A stretch of 64,000 nucleotides of DNA from Cohaesibacter marisflavi (GCF_900115225.1 NZ_FOVR01000001.1:248001-312000), one strand, 5' to 3'; shown: positions 35,839 through 45,334, counted from the first letter of the stretch. The notes: generated by a model from the letters alone, not told the origin. Translations and numbers: made by a program.

Positions 35839-35851
35839 CTTGAGCCTCAAG
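35839..35851. promoter_or_regulatory. Dyad CTTGAG-C-CTCAAG upstream of uehA
   Basis: A perfect 6-bp inverted repeat with a single central base lies between enuR and uehA, about 30 bp upstream of the candidate -35 box. It could be bound by EnuR or another regulator. It is too short to be a confident terminator for enuR. Confidence 0.35.
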
Positions 35852-35904
35852 ACTGACTCTGTTTCAACGCTATGCAAATGAGTAAAATTTCAACGGCAGT
35901 TGGC

Positions 35905-37311
35905 CTAAAACATAGGCAACGGTTTCTCGGATCCTGCCCCCAATAGGGTTGCTATGACATTGAGTGCATGAGTCAATTGCTCTTCACTGCAAGGCCCCAG
36001 AGCCACTCTGACGGAGTTGAGTTTGATGGGGTCACCTTCATTTGAATGTTCTGCCATGATGAAGGGTAAACTGCCCGCAATCGCTACATTATTTTTCCGC
36101 GCTCTTTCCACAAATTCACTTTCTTGCCAAATCTTGGGAAGTGGAATCCAGATGTGAGGTGCGCATTTGTGATTCAAATAGCTGTGGCCCTTGAGCAATC
36201 TGGCTGCAAGCTTCTGTCGCTGCTGTAGAGCGCGGGCTTGCCACGATATGAGATGGTCTGCCGTGCCATTATCAAACCAGTGCGTCAGTAAGTCGACTGT
36301 CAGGGGGTTGGCCATCCAGTTGGTAACCAAATGGCGGTTTTTGGTGACAATATACATGGAAGGAGGGGTGATCAGGAGTCCGACGCGCAAGCCGGGCATG
36401 ATGGTTTTGGAGAAGGATGTAATGTAGAAAACGCGCTCCGGATCGAGCTGATGCAGCGTCGGTGGGGCATTTTTGATCAAGGTGCCCAAGACATCATTCT
36501 CGATGATAAAGACGTCATTTCTTCTCGCAATATCAAGGATTTCTTGCCGCCTTGCACTCCCCATCACATAGGCTCTGGGGTTAGAGACGGTCGGCGAAAT
36601 CACAAGGGCTCGGATGGAGTGGTTCTGACAGAGCGCTTCGAATTGCTCCGGTATCAGGCCTTCCTCGTCCATACCGGCGGTTTCAAGGCGCACACCAAGA
36701 TACTCGCATAAGGGGCGGATGCTGTGAAAGCTGACCTCTTCGGCGCAAATCGTAGATCCCGGAGGCGCGGCACTCATGATGGAGGCAACCAGCGCAGGAA
36801 TGGCGCCGTTCGTATAAGTGGTGTGGCTTGGGTCCGCATGAATGTGATGGGATTTCAGCCAGCGGCAGGCGATCTTTATATGCTCGCGAAAGGCTTCTTC
36901 AGGACGAAAGGATTGCACCAGATCCTTGGTAAAATCCCGTGACAACTCCTCAAGACCCTTCTGCATGGTGTCGTAATGCAGCGACGAGGTGACCGGCTTG
37001 AGCATGGAGAGGTCGATCAGCCCTTCCTGTCGGTTCGGTACAAAGGGCATCGGGGTGTCTGTCGTCTCGCGATAACGCACATAGGTGCCGCGTCCGACTT
37101 CTCCAGCCAGATAGCCCAGCTTGCACAGGGCGTCATAAGTGCGTGAAACAGTTTGCACGGAGATGTTGAGTTTGTAGGCGAAATCACGGTGGGTCGGCAT
37201 CCGGTCCCCCGGTTGCAGTTCTCCCGCATCGATCGCGTCAATTATCAATCCCTGCAAGGTCTTGTAGACGGGTCTTTTGAGCTTTGCAGGATCTGGCCAC
37301 CAATTTGTCAT
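35905..37311 (-). CDS. enuR: EnuR-type MocR/GntR regulator of ectoine catabolism (PLP-dependent)
   Basis: This 468-residue protein has a GntR winged helix (about residues 15-80, MPTHRDFAYKLNISVQTVSR) joined to a fold-type I aminotransferase domain. The PLP lysine is in YITSFSKTIMPGLRVG and counts to residue 302, matching the Lys302 reported for EnuR of Ruegeria pomeroyi. The start at 37311 (MTNWWPDP) is chosen over an upstream in-frame start because the winged-helix homology begins there. It sits directly upstream of uehA. EnuR is known as a repressor released by N-acetyl-diaminobutyrate or diaminobutyrate bound to PLP. Confidence 0.9.
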   Translation of the reverse strand: MTNWWPDPAKLKRPVYKTLQGLIIDAIDAGELQPGDRMPTHRDFAYKLNISVQTVSRTYDALCKLGYLAGEVGRGTYVRYRETTDTPMPFVPNRQEGLIDLSMLKPVTSSLHYDTMQKGLEELSRDFTKDLVQSFRPEEAFREHIKIACRWLKSHHIHADPSHTTYTNGAIPALVASIMSAAPPGSTICAEEVSFHSIRPLCEYLGVRLETAGMDEEGLIPEQFEALCQNHSIRALVISPTVSNPRAYVMGSARRQEILDIARRNDVFIIENDVLGTLIKNAPPTLHQLDPERVFYITSFSKTIMPGLRVGLLITPPSMYIVTKNRHLVTNWMANPLTVDLLTHWFDNGTADHLISWQARALQQRQKLAARLLKGHSYLNHKCAPHIWIPLPKIWQESEFVERARKNNVAIAGSLPFIMAEHSNEGDPIKLNSVRVALGPCSEEQLTHALNVIATLLGAGSEKPLPMF

Positions 37312-37329
37312 GAAAATAGTGATTAGCAA

Positions 37330-37373
37330 TATCAGTACAATTTGGCAATATAGATGACACTATTATCAGTACA
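37330..37373. promoter_or_regulatory. 10-bp direct repeat upstream of enuR (candidate MocR operator)
   Basis: TATCAGTACA occurs at 37330-37339 and again at 37364-37373, in direct orientation and 34 bp start to start, just upstream of the enuR start at 37311. MocR regulators such as GabR bind direct repeats in their promoter regions. Autoregulation by EnuR is inferred; the repeat does not recur in the enuR-uehA gap. Confidence 0.5.
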
Positions 37374-37605
37374 TATTCCAATTTTTCATAATGATTTGAG
37401 TTGCATGGGGTGGGTTGCGCTCGCTCTTTGTGTTCAATTCAGGGTGCAATCGGTGAAAGGATTATCTACGAGCGGGCATGTAGCTTGATAAGAATTGCAG
37501 GCGAGGGGCCTTCTTCTGTTGAAAGAAAAGCCTCCCGCCCACATGCCTTGCCACTCCACCCAAGGCTAAATTCTCGGCCATGCGTCATTTTGTTTTCAGG
37601 CCTTA

Positions 37606-40575
37606 TCAGATCTTCAGGGCTTGCAAAAGAATCTCCGCGCTGTGAAGCGCCTCCCGTTTGGCTCCGTCTTTTATCTGATGCCGGCAACTGGTTCCCGAAG
37701 CAGCGATGATGACGCTCTCATCGGCCTCGCGAACGGCGGGAAGAAGGATCTGCTCGGCGATGGTCATGGAAAGGGCATGATGCTCTTTCTCATAACCAAA
37801 GGCGCCTGCCATGCCGCAGCAGCTGCTCGGAATCTCGCTTACATGATAATTCTCGGGCAAAGATAGAACCTTGACGACCAGGTCGCTTGAAGAGATTGAT
37901 TTTTGATGACAATGCACATGTACTCGCACCTCTTTGGCCTCTTGGGTGAAGTGTTCGGGACCTATATGGCCTGCATCCATCTCTCGGGCGATGAATTCCT
38001 CGAACATCAGGCTGTTTTTGGAAAGCGCCTTGGCTTTGACGCGTAGATCCGGGGCAACAAGGTCAGGATATTCATCCTTGAAACAAGCGATGGTGGAGGG
38101 CTCTACGGCGATCATCGGTGCGTCTTCGGAAACGATATCGCCAAAGGCTGCCACATTGCTGTCGGCAAAGAGCTTGGCCCGCTTGACGAATCCTTGAGAA
38201 AGAGACGACCGGCCACTTTCCTTGTTGCGGAGGAGGACAACCTCGTAGCCGAGGCGCGTAAGGAGGTGGACGGTCGCCATGCCAATATGAGCGTCATTCA
38301 CATTGGTAAACTCATCACAAAACAGATGAACCTTACGCATGGCTTTGGCCGTGGTCGGCATCTCCCGATTATATTGCTTTTCAAAGCTCAATCGACAGAG
38401 TGCGGGCATGCTGCGGTCGAGCGCAAAGCCGGCCGCCAGTTTGACCGGAGCCGAGAGAACCCGGTTGCCCATAAAGAGATTGTAAAGCGGCGCAAAGGGC
38501 AGGGCCAACCCCATCAGGGTCGTAAAATGAGCAACCAGCCAGGGGCGCAAACCGCTGCCGTGCAAATCGTAGTAATGCTGCAGGAATTCCGCCTTCATGC
38601 GCGCCATATCGACGCCTGCCGGACACTCGCTCTTGCAGCCCTTGCAGGAGAGGCAGAGATCGAGAATATCCTTGATCTCCTTGTGATCATAGCGGTTGGC
38701 TTTGTCGGTGCGCGAGAGGAAACCGCGCAGGATATTGGCACGGGCACGGGTGGAGTCTTTCTCCTCCCTTGTGCCCATATAGCTTGGGCACATGAGGCCG
38801 GAGGTCACTTTTTTGCATTCCCCGATGCCTGAGCAACGCTCCACGGCGCGCATCAGACCTTGATCCTTGTCCCAATTGAAATAGGTTGGCAGATCTGGCG
38901 TTTCCTCGCCGGGGATATAGCGCAGGGACACATCCATCGGTGGCGCGTCGACGATCTTGTTCGGGTTGAAAATGTGAGATGCATCGAAGGTGGATTTCAC
39001 CCGCTTGCAAAGCTGGTAATTGGCGTCCCCCAAAAGCTCTGGCAGGAATTCGGCCCTGAGGCGTCCATCTCCATGCTCCCCGGAGAGGGAGCCGCGGAAG
39101 CGTTTGACGAGCTTGGCTACCTGCTCCAATACGGAGCGCACGGAAGCAATGCCCTCTTGGGTCTTGTGATTGACAAACAGAATGGTGTGCAACTCACCGT
39201 CCCCGGCATGGGCCGAGTGGGTGAACTGAACCCCTTCGCGATGCAGAATGCGTTCAAGCTCGGTTACATAGGCAGGCTGATCCTCCACATCCACCGCGCA
39301 ATCTTCTATAGCTTCAAACGGCTTGATATCGCCCGCTTTCGAGCTGTTGATGCCGCCAAGATCGCGCCGCAACTGCCAGATCTTTTCGACATCTTCGCCA
39401 AAGAAGAGCGGCCAGGCATAGCCCATCTTTTTCTCTGCCAATTCTGCGGTGAGCGCGGCGGCCCTTCGTTCTACCGCTTCGCGGCTGTCATCGGCGAGTT
39501 CCACGACGATGATGGATTCCGGTGCTCCGATAATCCACTGGCTACACCGGGCGATAGTGTTGAATTTGTTGATCTTGTTGTTCTCCATGGCCTGCTGTAC
39601 ATGGAAGGCGCCAATCAGCTCGCAGCTCGTGGGCTTGTATTTGAGGGCCACAAGCGTCGCCTTCAGGGATTCAATAGAATCCTCGAAATGCATGGCAACC
39701 ACGCCGATGACCGGTGGCAGTGGCTCGACCAGATTGAGTGTTGCCTCGGTCAGAACGCAAAGGGTGCCTTCTGATCCTGCGATCAGTTTGCACATGTTGA
39801 AGTCTGGCCCACCGTCAGTAAAGATATTCGAACGGGCAAGCAGATCGAGCGCATAGCCATTGTTGCGACGACGAATGGACGCCTTGGGATAGCCTTTTTC
39901 AAGGTCTGAGCGGGTCTGCTCGCTCTTTAGTTCCTGATAGAGCATCTCATAGAGCGAGCCCTCCAGTGTCTGTTCTGCGCGCTTGGCGTGGAATTCTTCC
40001 GGTGCGAGGGCTTGGAAAGAGGCTTCACTGCCATCTGCCAGAATGGCGCGACAGGCGAGCAGATGATCTCTTGTTGAACCCCAGACGATGGAATGCATGC
40101 CGCAGGAATTATTCCCGATCATGCCGCCGATAACGGCGCGGTTTGCGGTGCTGGTTTCTGGCCCGAAGAGCAGACCATGAGGGGCGAGCCAGTCATTGAG
40201 ACTGTTGCGAATGACGCTTGGCTCAACCGTGACCCATTTTGCTTCTTTGTTGAAGTCAAGAATGCGGTTGAAGCGGCGCATATCCAGCACCAGACCGCTG
40301 CCCACCACCTGACCGGCCAGAGACGTTCCTGCCCCGCGCGGGATCAGGGGCACCTTATGCTCCTGACAAAAACGAACGATGGTGATGAGGTCTTCTTTGT
40401 CTTCGGGGGTTACGACGCCAAGGGGCATCTCCTGATAGGCCGAGGCATCGCTGGCAAAGATGGTGCGGCTGGCTTCATCACTGCGCACGGTGCCCTTGAT
40501 GCTGTGGGCCAGCCTGTCAAGGAGCGAAGGGAGAGCCTTGAAATATTCAGGGTCAGGTATCTGCAATGTCATCAT
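37606..40575 (-). CDS. FAD/Fe-S 2-hydroxyacid dehydrogenase (D-lactate or D-2-hydroxyglutarate type, with CCG domain)
   Basis: The 989-residue protein has an FAD-binding PCMH domain near the N-terminus (VPLIPRGAGTSLAGQ, about residue 85, and GGMIGNNSCGMHS). An FAD-oxidase C-terminal domain runs to about 500. The Fe-S region has two cysteine clusters (CSGIGECKKVTSGLMCPS and CLSCKGCKSECPAGVD). A heterodisulphide-reductase-like CCG module (VHCHQKS and SSCCGMAGAFG) ends it. The architecture matches Dld-II/YdiJ-type enzymes that oxidise a D-2-hydroxyacid and pass electrons to a membrane acceptor. It ends the TRAP/DapA operon, 60 bp after dctM, so it likely acts on the imported acid or its cleavage product. 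Confidence 0.87.
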   Translation of the reverse strand: MMTLQIPDPEYFKALPSLLDRLAHSIKGTVRSDEASRTIFASDASAYQEMPLGVVTPEDKEDLITIVRFCQEHKVPLIPRGAGTSLAGQVVGSGLVLDMRRFNRILDFNKEAKWVTVEPSVIRNSLNDWLAPHGLLFGPETSTANRAVIGGMIGNNSCGMHSIVWGSTRDHLLACRAILADGSEASFQALAPEEFHAKRAEQTLEGSLYEMLYQELKSEQTRSDLEKGYPKASIRRRNNGYALDLLARSNIFTDGGPDFNMCKLIAGSEGTLCVLTEATLNLVEPLPPVIGVVAMHFEDSIESLKATLVALKYKPTSCELIGAFHVQQAMENNKINKFNTIARCSQWIIGAPESIIVVELADDSREAVERRAAALTAELAEKKMGYAWPLFFGEDVEKIWQLRRDLGGINSSKAGDIKPFEAIEDCAVDVEDQPAYVTELERILHREGVQFTHSAHAGDGELHTILFVNHKTQEGIASVRSVLEQVAKLVKRFRGSLSGEHGDGRLRAEFLPELLGDANYQLCKRVKSTFDASHIFNPNKIVDAPPMDVSLRYIPGEETPDLPTYFNWDKDQGLMRAVERCSGIGECKKVTSGLMCPSYMGTREEKDSTRARANILRGFLSRTDKANRYDHKEIKDILDLCLSCKGCKSECPAGVDMARMKAEFLQHYYDLHGSGLRPWLVAHFTTLMGLALPFAPLYNLFMGNRVLSAPVKLAAGFALDRSMPALCRLSFEKQYNREMPTTAKAMRKVHLFCDEFTNVNDAHIGMATVHLLTRLGYEVVLLRNKESGRSSLSQGFVKRAKLFADSNVAAFGDIVSEDAPMIAVEPSTIACFKDEYPDLVAPDLRVKAKALSKNSLMFEEFIAREMDAGHIGPEHFTQEAKEVRVHVHCHQKSISSSDLVVKVLSLPENYHVSEIPSSCCGMAGAFGYEKEHHALSMTIAEQILLPAVREADESVIIAASGTSCRHQIKDGAKREALHSAEILLQALKI

Positions 40576-40635
40576 TCTTCTCCATCAAGTCATCCGGAAG
40601 GGGAGGCTCCGGCCCAGAAGAGCCGGAAGAGACCG

Positions 40636-41919
40636 TTACGGGTAGAGAAGGTTCGGCAGGAAGAGGATGATTTGCGGCAGGAAGACAAGCAGGATCTGGA
40701 TGACCAGCATACTCGCGACGAAAGGTAGAATGGATCGCGCCAGATCAATGAGCCTTGTTCCGCTGATCGATTTGGCAATAAAGACATTGACCCCGACCGG
40801 TGGCGTAATCAGACCAAGCTCGGTGCCAACCACCAGAATGATACCGAAGTGATAAGGGTTGATGCCCAGCTTGACGAGCACTGGCAGCAACAGCGGCGTG
40901 TAGATCAGGATCTGTGCCGTCGTATCCATGAACATGCCGGTAACGGTGATCATGACCACGAAGAACAGGAGAATGATGGTGCCGTTGTCGGTGATCTGCA
41001 AGATCAATTCTGCGACCTGATTGGGAATCTGCGCAATGGTCAGATAGCGGGCGAAAGCCATGGCAAAACCCAGAATGATCATCACGGAGCCCGTCGTCAT
41101 GGCCGAACGAGAGGTGATCTCATACAGATCGCTGAATTTCATGTCCTTATAGATGAAGAGACTAACGACCAGGGCATAGATCACCGTGATGCAGGCGGCC
41201 TCGGTTGGCGTGAAGACGCCTGAATAGATGCCGCCCAGCACAACAAAGGGTGTCAGCAAGGCCCATTTGCCCGCCCATGCCGTTTTGGCGACACGGCACC
41301 ATGAGAAGGATTGGTCTGACCCGTGGTAGCCACGTTTCCATGAGATGAAAACGGCTACCAGGATCAGCCCCGCGCCAATGAGGAACCCGGGAACGATGCC
41401 TGCCACGAACATCTGACCGATGGAGAGATCGGCGCTGATGGCGTAAATGATCATCGGAATGGACGGTGGGATCATGATGCCCAATGACCCCGCGCAGGCT
41501 GTGAGACCGCCAGAAAACTCGGCGCCATAGCCACGACGGATCATCGAGGGGATCATCATTGCGCCAATTGCCGCCACCGTAGCAGGCGAGGAGCCGGAAA
41601 TAGACGCAAAGAACATGCAGGCCAAAACCGTGACTACCGACAAGCCGCCCGTTATCCTGCCGACAAGGCTGGAGGCGAAATCGACGATCCTCTGGGAAAG
41701 GCCGCCCACCTCCATCACATAGCCCGCCATGATAAACAGCGGAATGGCCAGAAAGACGAAACTGTCCAGCGCAGAGAACGCGATGTGAGAAAGAAAACTA
41801 AAGGGAATATCGGTCATCATCAGGGCTATTGCCGTTGAAATGCCGATGGATATGGCGATGGGCATTCCCAGAAACAGAAGCAGGAAGAATGCCACGAACA
41901 TGACGATTGTGCCGCTCAT
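40636..41919 (-). CDS. dctM: TRAP transporter large permease (DctM family)
   Basis: This 427-residue DctM-type permease has about 12 membrane segments, SGSSPATVAAIGAMMIPSM and ELGLITPPVGVNVFIA. It is 12 bp after the small-permease gene and belongs with the binding protein at 42658. It is clearly distinct from UehC. The substrate is probably a carboxylate given the neighbouring lyase and hydroxyacid dehydrogenase, but the sequence does not fix it. Confidence 0.9.
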   Translation of the reverse strand: MSGTIVMFVAFFLLLFLGMPIAISIGISTAIALMMTDIPFSFLSHIAFSALDSFVFLAIPLFIMAGYVMEVGGLSQRIVDFASSLVGRITGGLSVVTVLACMFFASISGSSPATVAAIGAMMIPSMIRRGYGAEFSGGLTACAGSLGIMIPPSIPMIIYAISADLSIGQMFVAGIVPGFLIGAGLILVAVFISWKRGYHGSDQSFSWCRVAKTAWAGKWALLTPFVVLGGIYSGVFTPTEAACITVIYALVVSLFIYKDMKFSDLYEITSRSAMTTGSVMIILGFAMAFARYLTIAQIPNQVAELILQITDNGTIILLFFVVMITVTGMFMDTTAQILIYTPLLLPVLVKLGINPYHFGIILVVGTELGLITPPVGVNVFIAKSISGTRLIDLARSILPFVASMLVIQILLVFLPQIILFLPNLLYP

Positions 41920-41931
41920 CTCAGGCCTCCT

Positions 41932-42426
41932 TTAAAGATGCTCTTCTTTGGCCACCCAGAGCTGATGGCGAGATACCATCCGCTCGATGAGGCGAACAGT
42001 CATAAGGGCGAATGTGAAAGGGATCACCGCATAGACCCAGCCATAGGGCCAGTCGAGGGCGGGGGTGGTTTTGCCGATCATCAGCGCGTCTTCAGCGATA
42101 GCAATCGCATGCCATCCGACCGAGAAAATGAAGACCGTCCAGACAAGGTCGAGTAGCTGGTCCAGCCAGTATTTCGGGCGACCGACAACAAAGATATCGA
42201 TGATCTCCACTCTCACATGTGCTCCTTTCTGAATGCAGAGGCTGCAGGAGATATAGACAAGCAGGATGAAATCATAGTTTGCCAGTTCTTCTGTCCAGGA
42301 CAGGGAGAAATTGATGACGAACCGAAAGGCGACCTGCATGAAACAGAGGATGACAAGGAGCGAGAACAGAATGACGCTCATCACCTCTTCGAATTTTTCT
42401 GAATATTGAAGCAGTTTGCGCAACAT
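41932..42426 (-). CDS. dctQ: TRAP transporter small permease (DctQ family)
   Basis: This 164-residue protein has four membrane segments. DctQ features include FSLSWTEELANYDFILLVY and WPYGWVYAVIPFTFALM. It partners the DctM protein encoded 12 bp downstream. A 231-bp gap with a hairpin separates it from the binding-protein gene. Confidence 0.87.
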   Translation of the reverse strand: MLRKLLQYSEKFEEVMSVILFSLLVILCFMQVAFRFVINFSLSWTEELANYDFILLVYISCSLCIQKGAHVRVEIIDIFVVGRPKYWLDQLLDLVWTVFIFSVGWHAIAIAEDALMIGKTTPALDWPYGWVYAVIPFTFALMTVRLIERMVSRHQLWVAKEEHL

Positions 42427-42597
42427 GACCTGCCACCTCCTCCAGGGCAGACATTAGCTTGCATATTACCCTCTCCTTATGCTCGGAAGGGGTAGCGGCA
42501 ACCGAGAGCCGTGCTGCCTTTCGTGCGGGGGTGAGGCCATCGGATGCGGTTCGAGCAAAAGTGGCACCAGTTGGCCTCGATTTGCGAAAGGCAAAGG

Positions 42598-42643
42598 GCT
42601 CCTCTCCCGGTGGTGGTGGATCAGACCATTGCGAGAGAGGAGC
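42598..42643 (-). terminator. Hairpin after the second TRAP binding-protein gene
   Basis: GCTCCTCTC and GAGAGGAGC form a 9-bp stem with a 28-nt loop, starting 15 bp after the binding-protein stop on the minus strand. It is a weaker structure than the ones after uehA or the ABC binding protein but sits at the same place. Partial termination or mRNA protection is inferred. Confidence 0.4.
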
Positions 42644-42657
42644 TTTCTCCTCAGGAG

Positions 42658-43668
42658 CTACTCCGCGGAGACATTCTCGATTTCGGCAATCAATTCGTCA
42701 TACATGCTTGCGGAAATATCCTTGCCGTGTTGCTCGATAACGGGCAGCGCGGTTTCGCGCATTTCTGCGAGATTTTCCTTGGAAATTTCCGTGTAGGTGA
42801 TTCCGGTGTCGATCAGAGCCTGCAGGGCTTCTTTTTCAGCCTTGGCCGATGCTTCATGTTCATATTCGGCGAAGATTTTGGCGCCTTCGTCGATGATCTT
42901 CTGCTGATCTGCGCTCATATTGTCATAGAAGCGCTTGCCGATAACCAGCACATCCCAGGAATGCATGTGGCCACTGTTGGAGAGATATTTCTGCACTTCA
43001 TAGAAGCGGGAGAGAAGGATCGTGGCATATGGGTTTTCCTGCCCGTCAATGGTGCCGGTCTGCAGAGCGGAGAAGACTTCGCCAAAGCTCATCGGTGTCG
43101 GGTTGGTGCCAAGGGCGCGGAAGACATCCAGAATGACCGGATTTTGCATCACGCGGATTTTCATGCCCTTAAGATCTGAAAGGGATTCAATCGGACGCAC
43201 GCGATTGGTCAGATGGCGGACGCCGAAGTTGCCGATAGCCAGGCCATGAATGCCAACCGGGTCAAGCATATCCATCAGCTTGCGTGCCCATGGGCCGCGC
43301 GCAACCTTGGCGGAGACTTCCTTGCTCGGGAAAATATAGGGTAGATCTGGCAGGCGGAATTCTTTTACATAGTTGCCCAGTACCGATGGGGTTGGGACCA
43401 CCATGTGAACCGTGCCCAGCTTTATGGCTTCGAGCACTTCAAGGTCACCGCCGAGCATGGCGTTCGGGAAGATCTGGACCTCGATATCGCCGCCGGATTT
43501 GTCTTCAACATACTTTTTGAATTCAGTCAGCGCTTTATACTGGTAATGTTGCTCGGATATGCCTGTGCTGACCTTGATGGTCTTGCTTGCTGCCTGAGCT
43601 TGCCCGCCGGCAAGTGTCATGGCGGCAGCAAACAGCAGGGCGTGAGCCGTCTTTGCTAGAAAATTCAT
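42658..43668 (-). CDS. dctP: TRAP transporter substrate-binding protein (DctP family)
   Basis: This 336-residue protein has a signal peptide (about 1-25, ending GGQAQAAS). DctP-family elements include SGGDIEVQIFPNAMLGGDLE, KIRVMQNPVILDVFRALG and the ligand-site arginine in that segment. QTGTIDGQENPYATI is the usual Q-D-G-Q-E-N signature. The start at 43668 is preceded by TGGAGGAAAAC. The conserved arginine supports a carboxylate ligand. Confidence 0.9.
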   Translation of the reverse strand: MNFLAKTAHALLFAAAMTLAGGQAQAASKTIKVSTGISEQHYQYKALTEFKKYVEDKSGGDIEVQIFPNAMLGGDLEVLEAIKLGTVHMVVPTPSVLGNYVKEFRLPDLPYIFPSKEVSAKVARGPWARKLMDMLDPVGIHGLAIGNFGVRHLTNRVRPIESLSDLKGMKIRVMQNPVILDVFRALGTNPTPMSFGEVFSALQTGTIDGQENPYATILLSRFYEVQKYLSNSGHMHSWDVLVIGKRFYDNMSADQQKIIDEGAKIFAEYEHEASAKAEKEALQALIDTGITYTEISKENLAEMRETALPVIEQHGKDISASMYDELIAEIENVSAE

Positions 43669-43891
43669 GTTTTCCTCCACTTTATGCTGGGTATTCGGCA
43701 CGGTGCCCTCTACACCGTCTTCAATCCAACTCCAGCTTCCTATTCCTCCCAAAGCAGGCACACGGATTGACCGAATTGCGTAAATTCCCCCCAAACGGCT
43801 GCCATTCACAAATCCGGAAGACAGCCTGTTCGGAGGGGTGCTGAACAGCCCGGTGGCTCATGGCATGAGGCCACCGGGCAAGGAGCAGGAC

Positions 43892-44788
43892 CTAGAGCAG
43901 GTCTGCGAGGAGCTTGTCGATTTTCTTCTTGTTGGCATCGTCCAGTTCGCCAAGCGGATGGCGTGGCAGACCAACATCAAGACCTTGAGCGGCGAGGGTG
44001 TATTTGCACACTTCCTGCCAATGGGGCACGCCCGCTTCCTTGTCATAGAAGAAGTAATCGATATATGGCTGCATCTTGGCCTGCTGGGCTCGGGCTTTGT
44101 CGACGTCTTTCTCGACGATGCAGATGTCCATCAGGGTGCGGCATGCTTTTGGCAGAACAGCAGGGAAGCCGCTGAGCCAGCCATTAGCACCTGCCAGCAT
44201 GCCTTCCATGGCGGCATAGTCGTGGCCGTAGAAGATATCGAGCTTGTCACCACAGTGGAAGCGCAATTCATGCACGCGGTTTGCGTCGCCATGAGCTGCC
44301 TTGATGGCGTTGATCACACCTTCATCCAAAAGTGTTTTTACTTCGAGCGGGGTCAGTTCATATCCGGCGAACCATGGGTTATTATATACCATGATGGGAA
44401 TATCGACATTCTGGCGCAGCTCGCGGAAGTGGCTCATCACCGCTTTCTTATGCGGGTTGAGATAGTAAGGCAGGATAACCATCAGGCCATCGGCGCCCTT
44501 GTCCTGAGCAAACTTGCTCATGTCGATGGTGTTAATGGTCGAATAGAAGCCTGTGCCGCAATAAATAGGCACTTCACCATCAATGAAGCCGAGAACATGC
44601 TCGAGAATTTCTTTCTGTTCGGTCGGGTTCATGGCGATATTTTCGCCGGTGCTGCCGCAGATGGAAAGATTCTGCGCGCCCTGATCGATCAACCAGCGCA
44701 GATATTTTTCCATTTTGGGTTTGCTGTAGGTCTGATCGTCGTTCCAGATCGTCATACATGCTGGCATAAGGCCTGAAGCGTGTTTCAT
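43892..44788 (-). CDS. Dihydrodipicolinate synthase/N-acetylneuraminate lyase family aldolase
   Basis: This 298-residue class I aldolase has the pyruvate/2-oxoacid-binding GSTGENIAMNPTEQ motif, the tyrosine in MVYNNPW and the Schiff-base lysine in NAIKAAHGD. DapA's substrate-binding arginine after the YN-P motif is missing (YNNPWFAG), so it is probably not the lysine-pathway enzyme. It heads the TRAP operon, so it likely cleaves a 2-oxo sugar acid or a related hydroxy-oxo acid. Two of the IclR-type dyads lie upstream. Confidence 0.85.
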   Translation of the reverse strand: MKHASGLMPACMTIWNDDQTYSKPKMEKYLRWLIDQGAQNLSICGSTGENIAMNPTEQKEILEHVLGFIDGEVPIYCGTGFYSTINTIDMSKFAQDKGADGLMVILPYYLNPHKKAVMSHFRELRQNVDIPIMVYNNPWFAGYELTPLEVKTLLDEGVINAIKAAHGDANRVHELRFHCGDKLDIFYGHDYAAMEGMLAGANGWLSGFPAVLPKACRTLMDICIVEKDVDKARAQQAKMQPYIDYFFYDKEAGVPHWQEVCKYTLAAQGLDVGLPRHPLGELDDANKKKIDKLLADLL

Positions 44789-44905
44789 GTCTAAATTCCT
44801 TGGTTGTTCAGGATGTCACCTCGGGCACTCCCGGTTGACGGTGGGAGTATGAGATTGATTGTTAGGTTTATTCAAAATGGAATTTAAGTCAACAAAAATA
44901 TATTC

Positions 44906-44924
44906 AATCCCATAATGTGGAAGA
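44906..44924. promoter_or_regulatory. Candidate IclR operator upstream of the aldolase/TRAP operon
   Basis: AATCCC-N7-GGAAGA; read on the minus strand it is TCTTCC-N7-GGGATT followed by GAA, which matches the site before tctC (AATTCC-N7-GGGATTGAA). It lies about 120 bp upstream of the aldolase start. Confidence 0.45.
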
Positions 44925-45334
44925 AAGATGCTATATTTTCCGCAATTATTATCCACAATTGGAAGTTAGGCAAATTGTATCTTTTCAATGTCCATTTATG
45001 GCTATCGCCCCAAATGAAGTGAAGGCTTGAGAGAAACCGTGCTTTCTTGAGCTTGAAATGAGGTGTCTTGGCGCTTCTGCAGAACGAGTGAAAAGGGGAT
45101 GCTCAAGGCAGGCATAGCAAATGTCTTGCTGCAGAAAAAAATAGAAAAATATAATAATTACAAAAAGATAGAAATGTGGTTATCGGGTTTCGTCTCTGCT
45201 GTAAGTGTCAACAAGACCATCAATTGCTGCGTCATTGGTTCGGCGCTGCTGGCAGGCTGGGCATGATTGGGATTTTTTCGAGCGGCGAATAAATTGATCA
45301 TCAGTCACTATGGCTCGTACATCTTGGTGAGGAA

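Noticed and set aside
44939-44965. Fifth IclR-like dyad (ATCC-N6-GGAA)
   Set aside because: The spacer is 6 bp rather than 7 and the outer bases do not match the other four sites.
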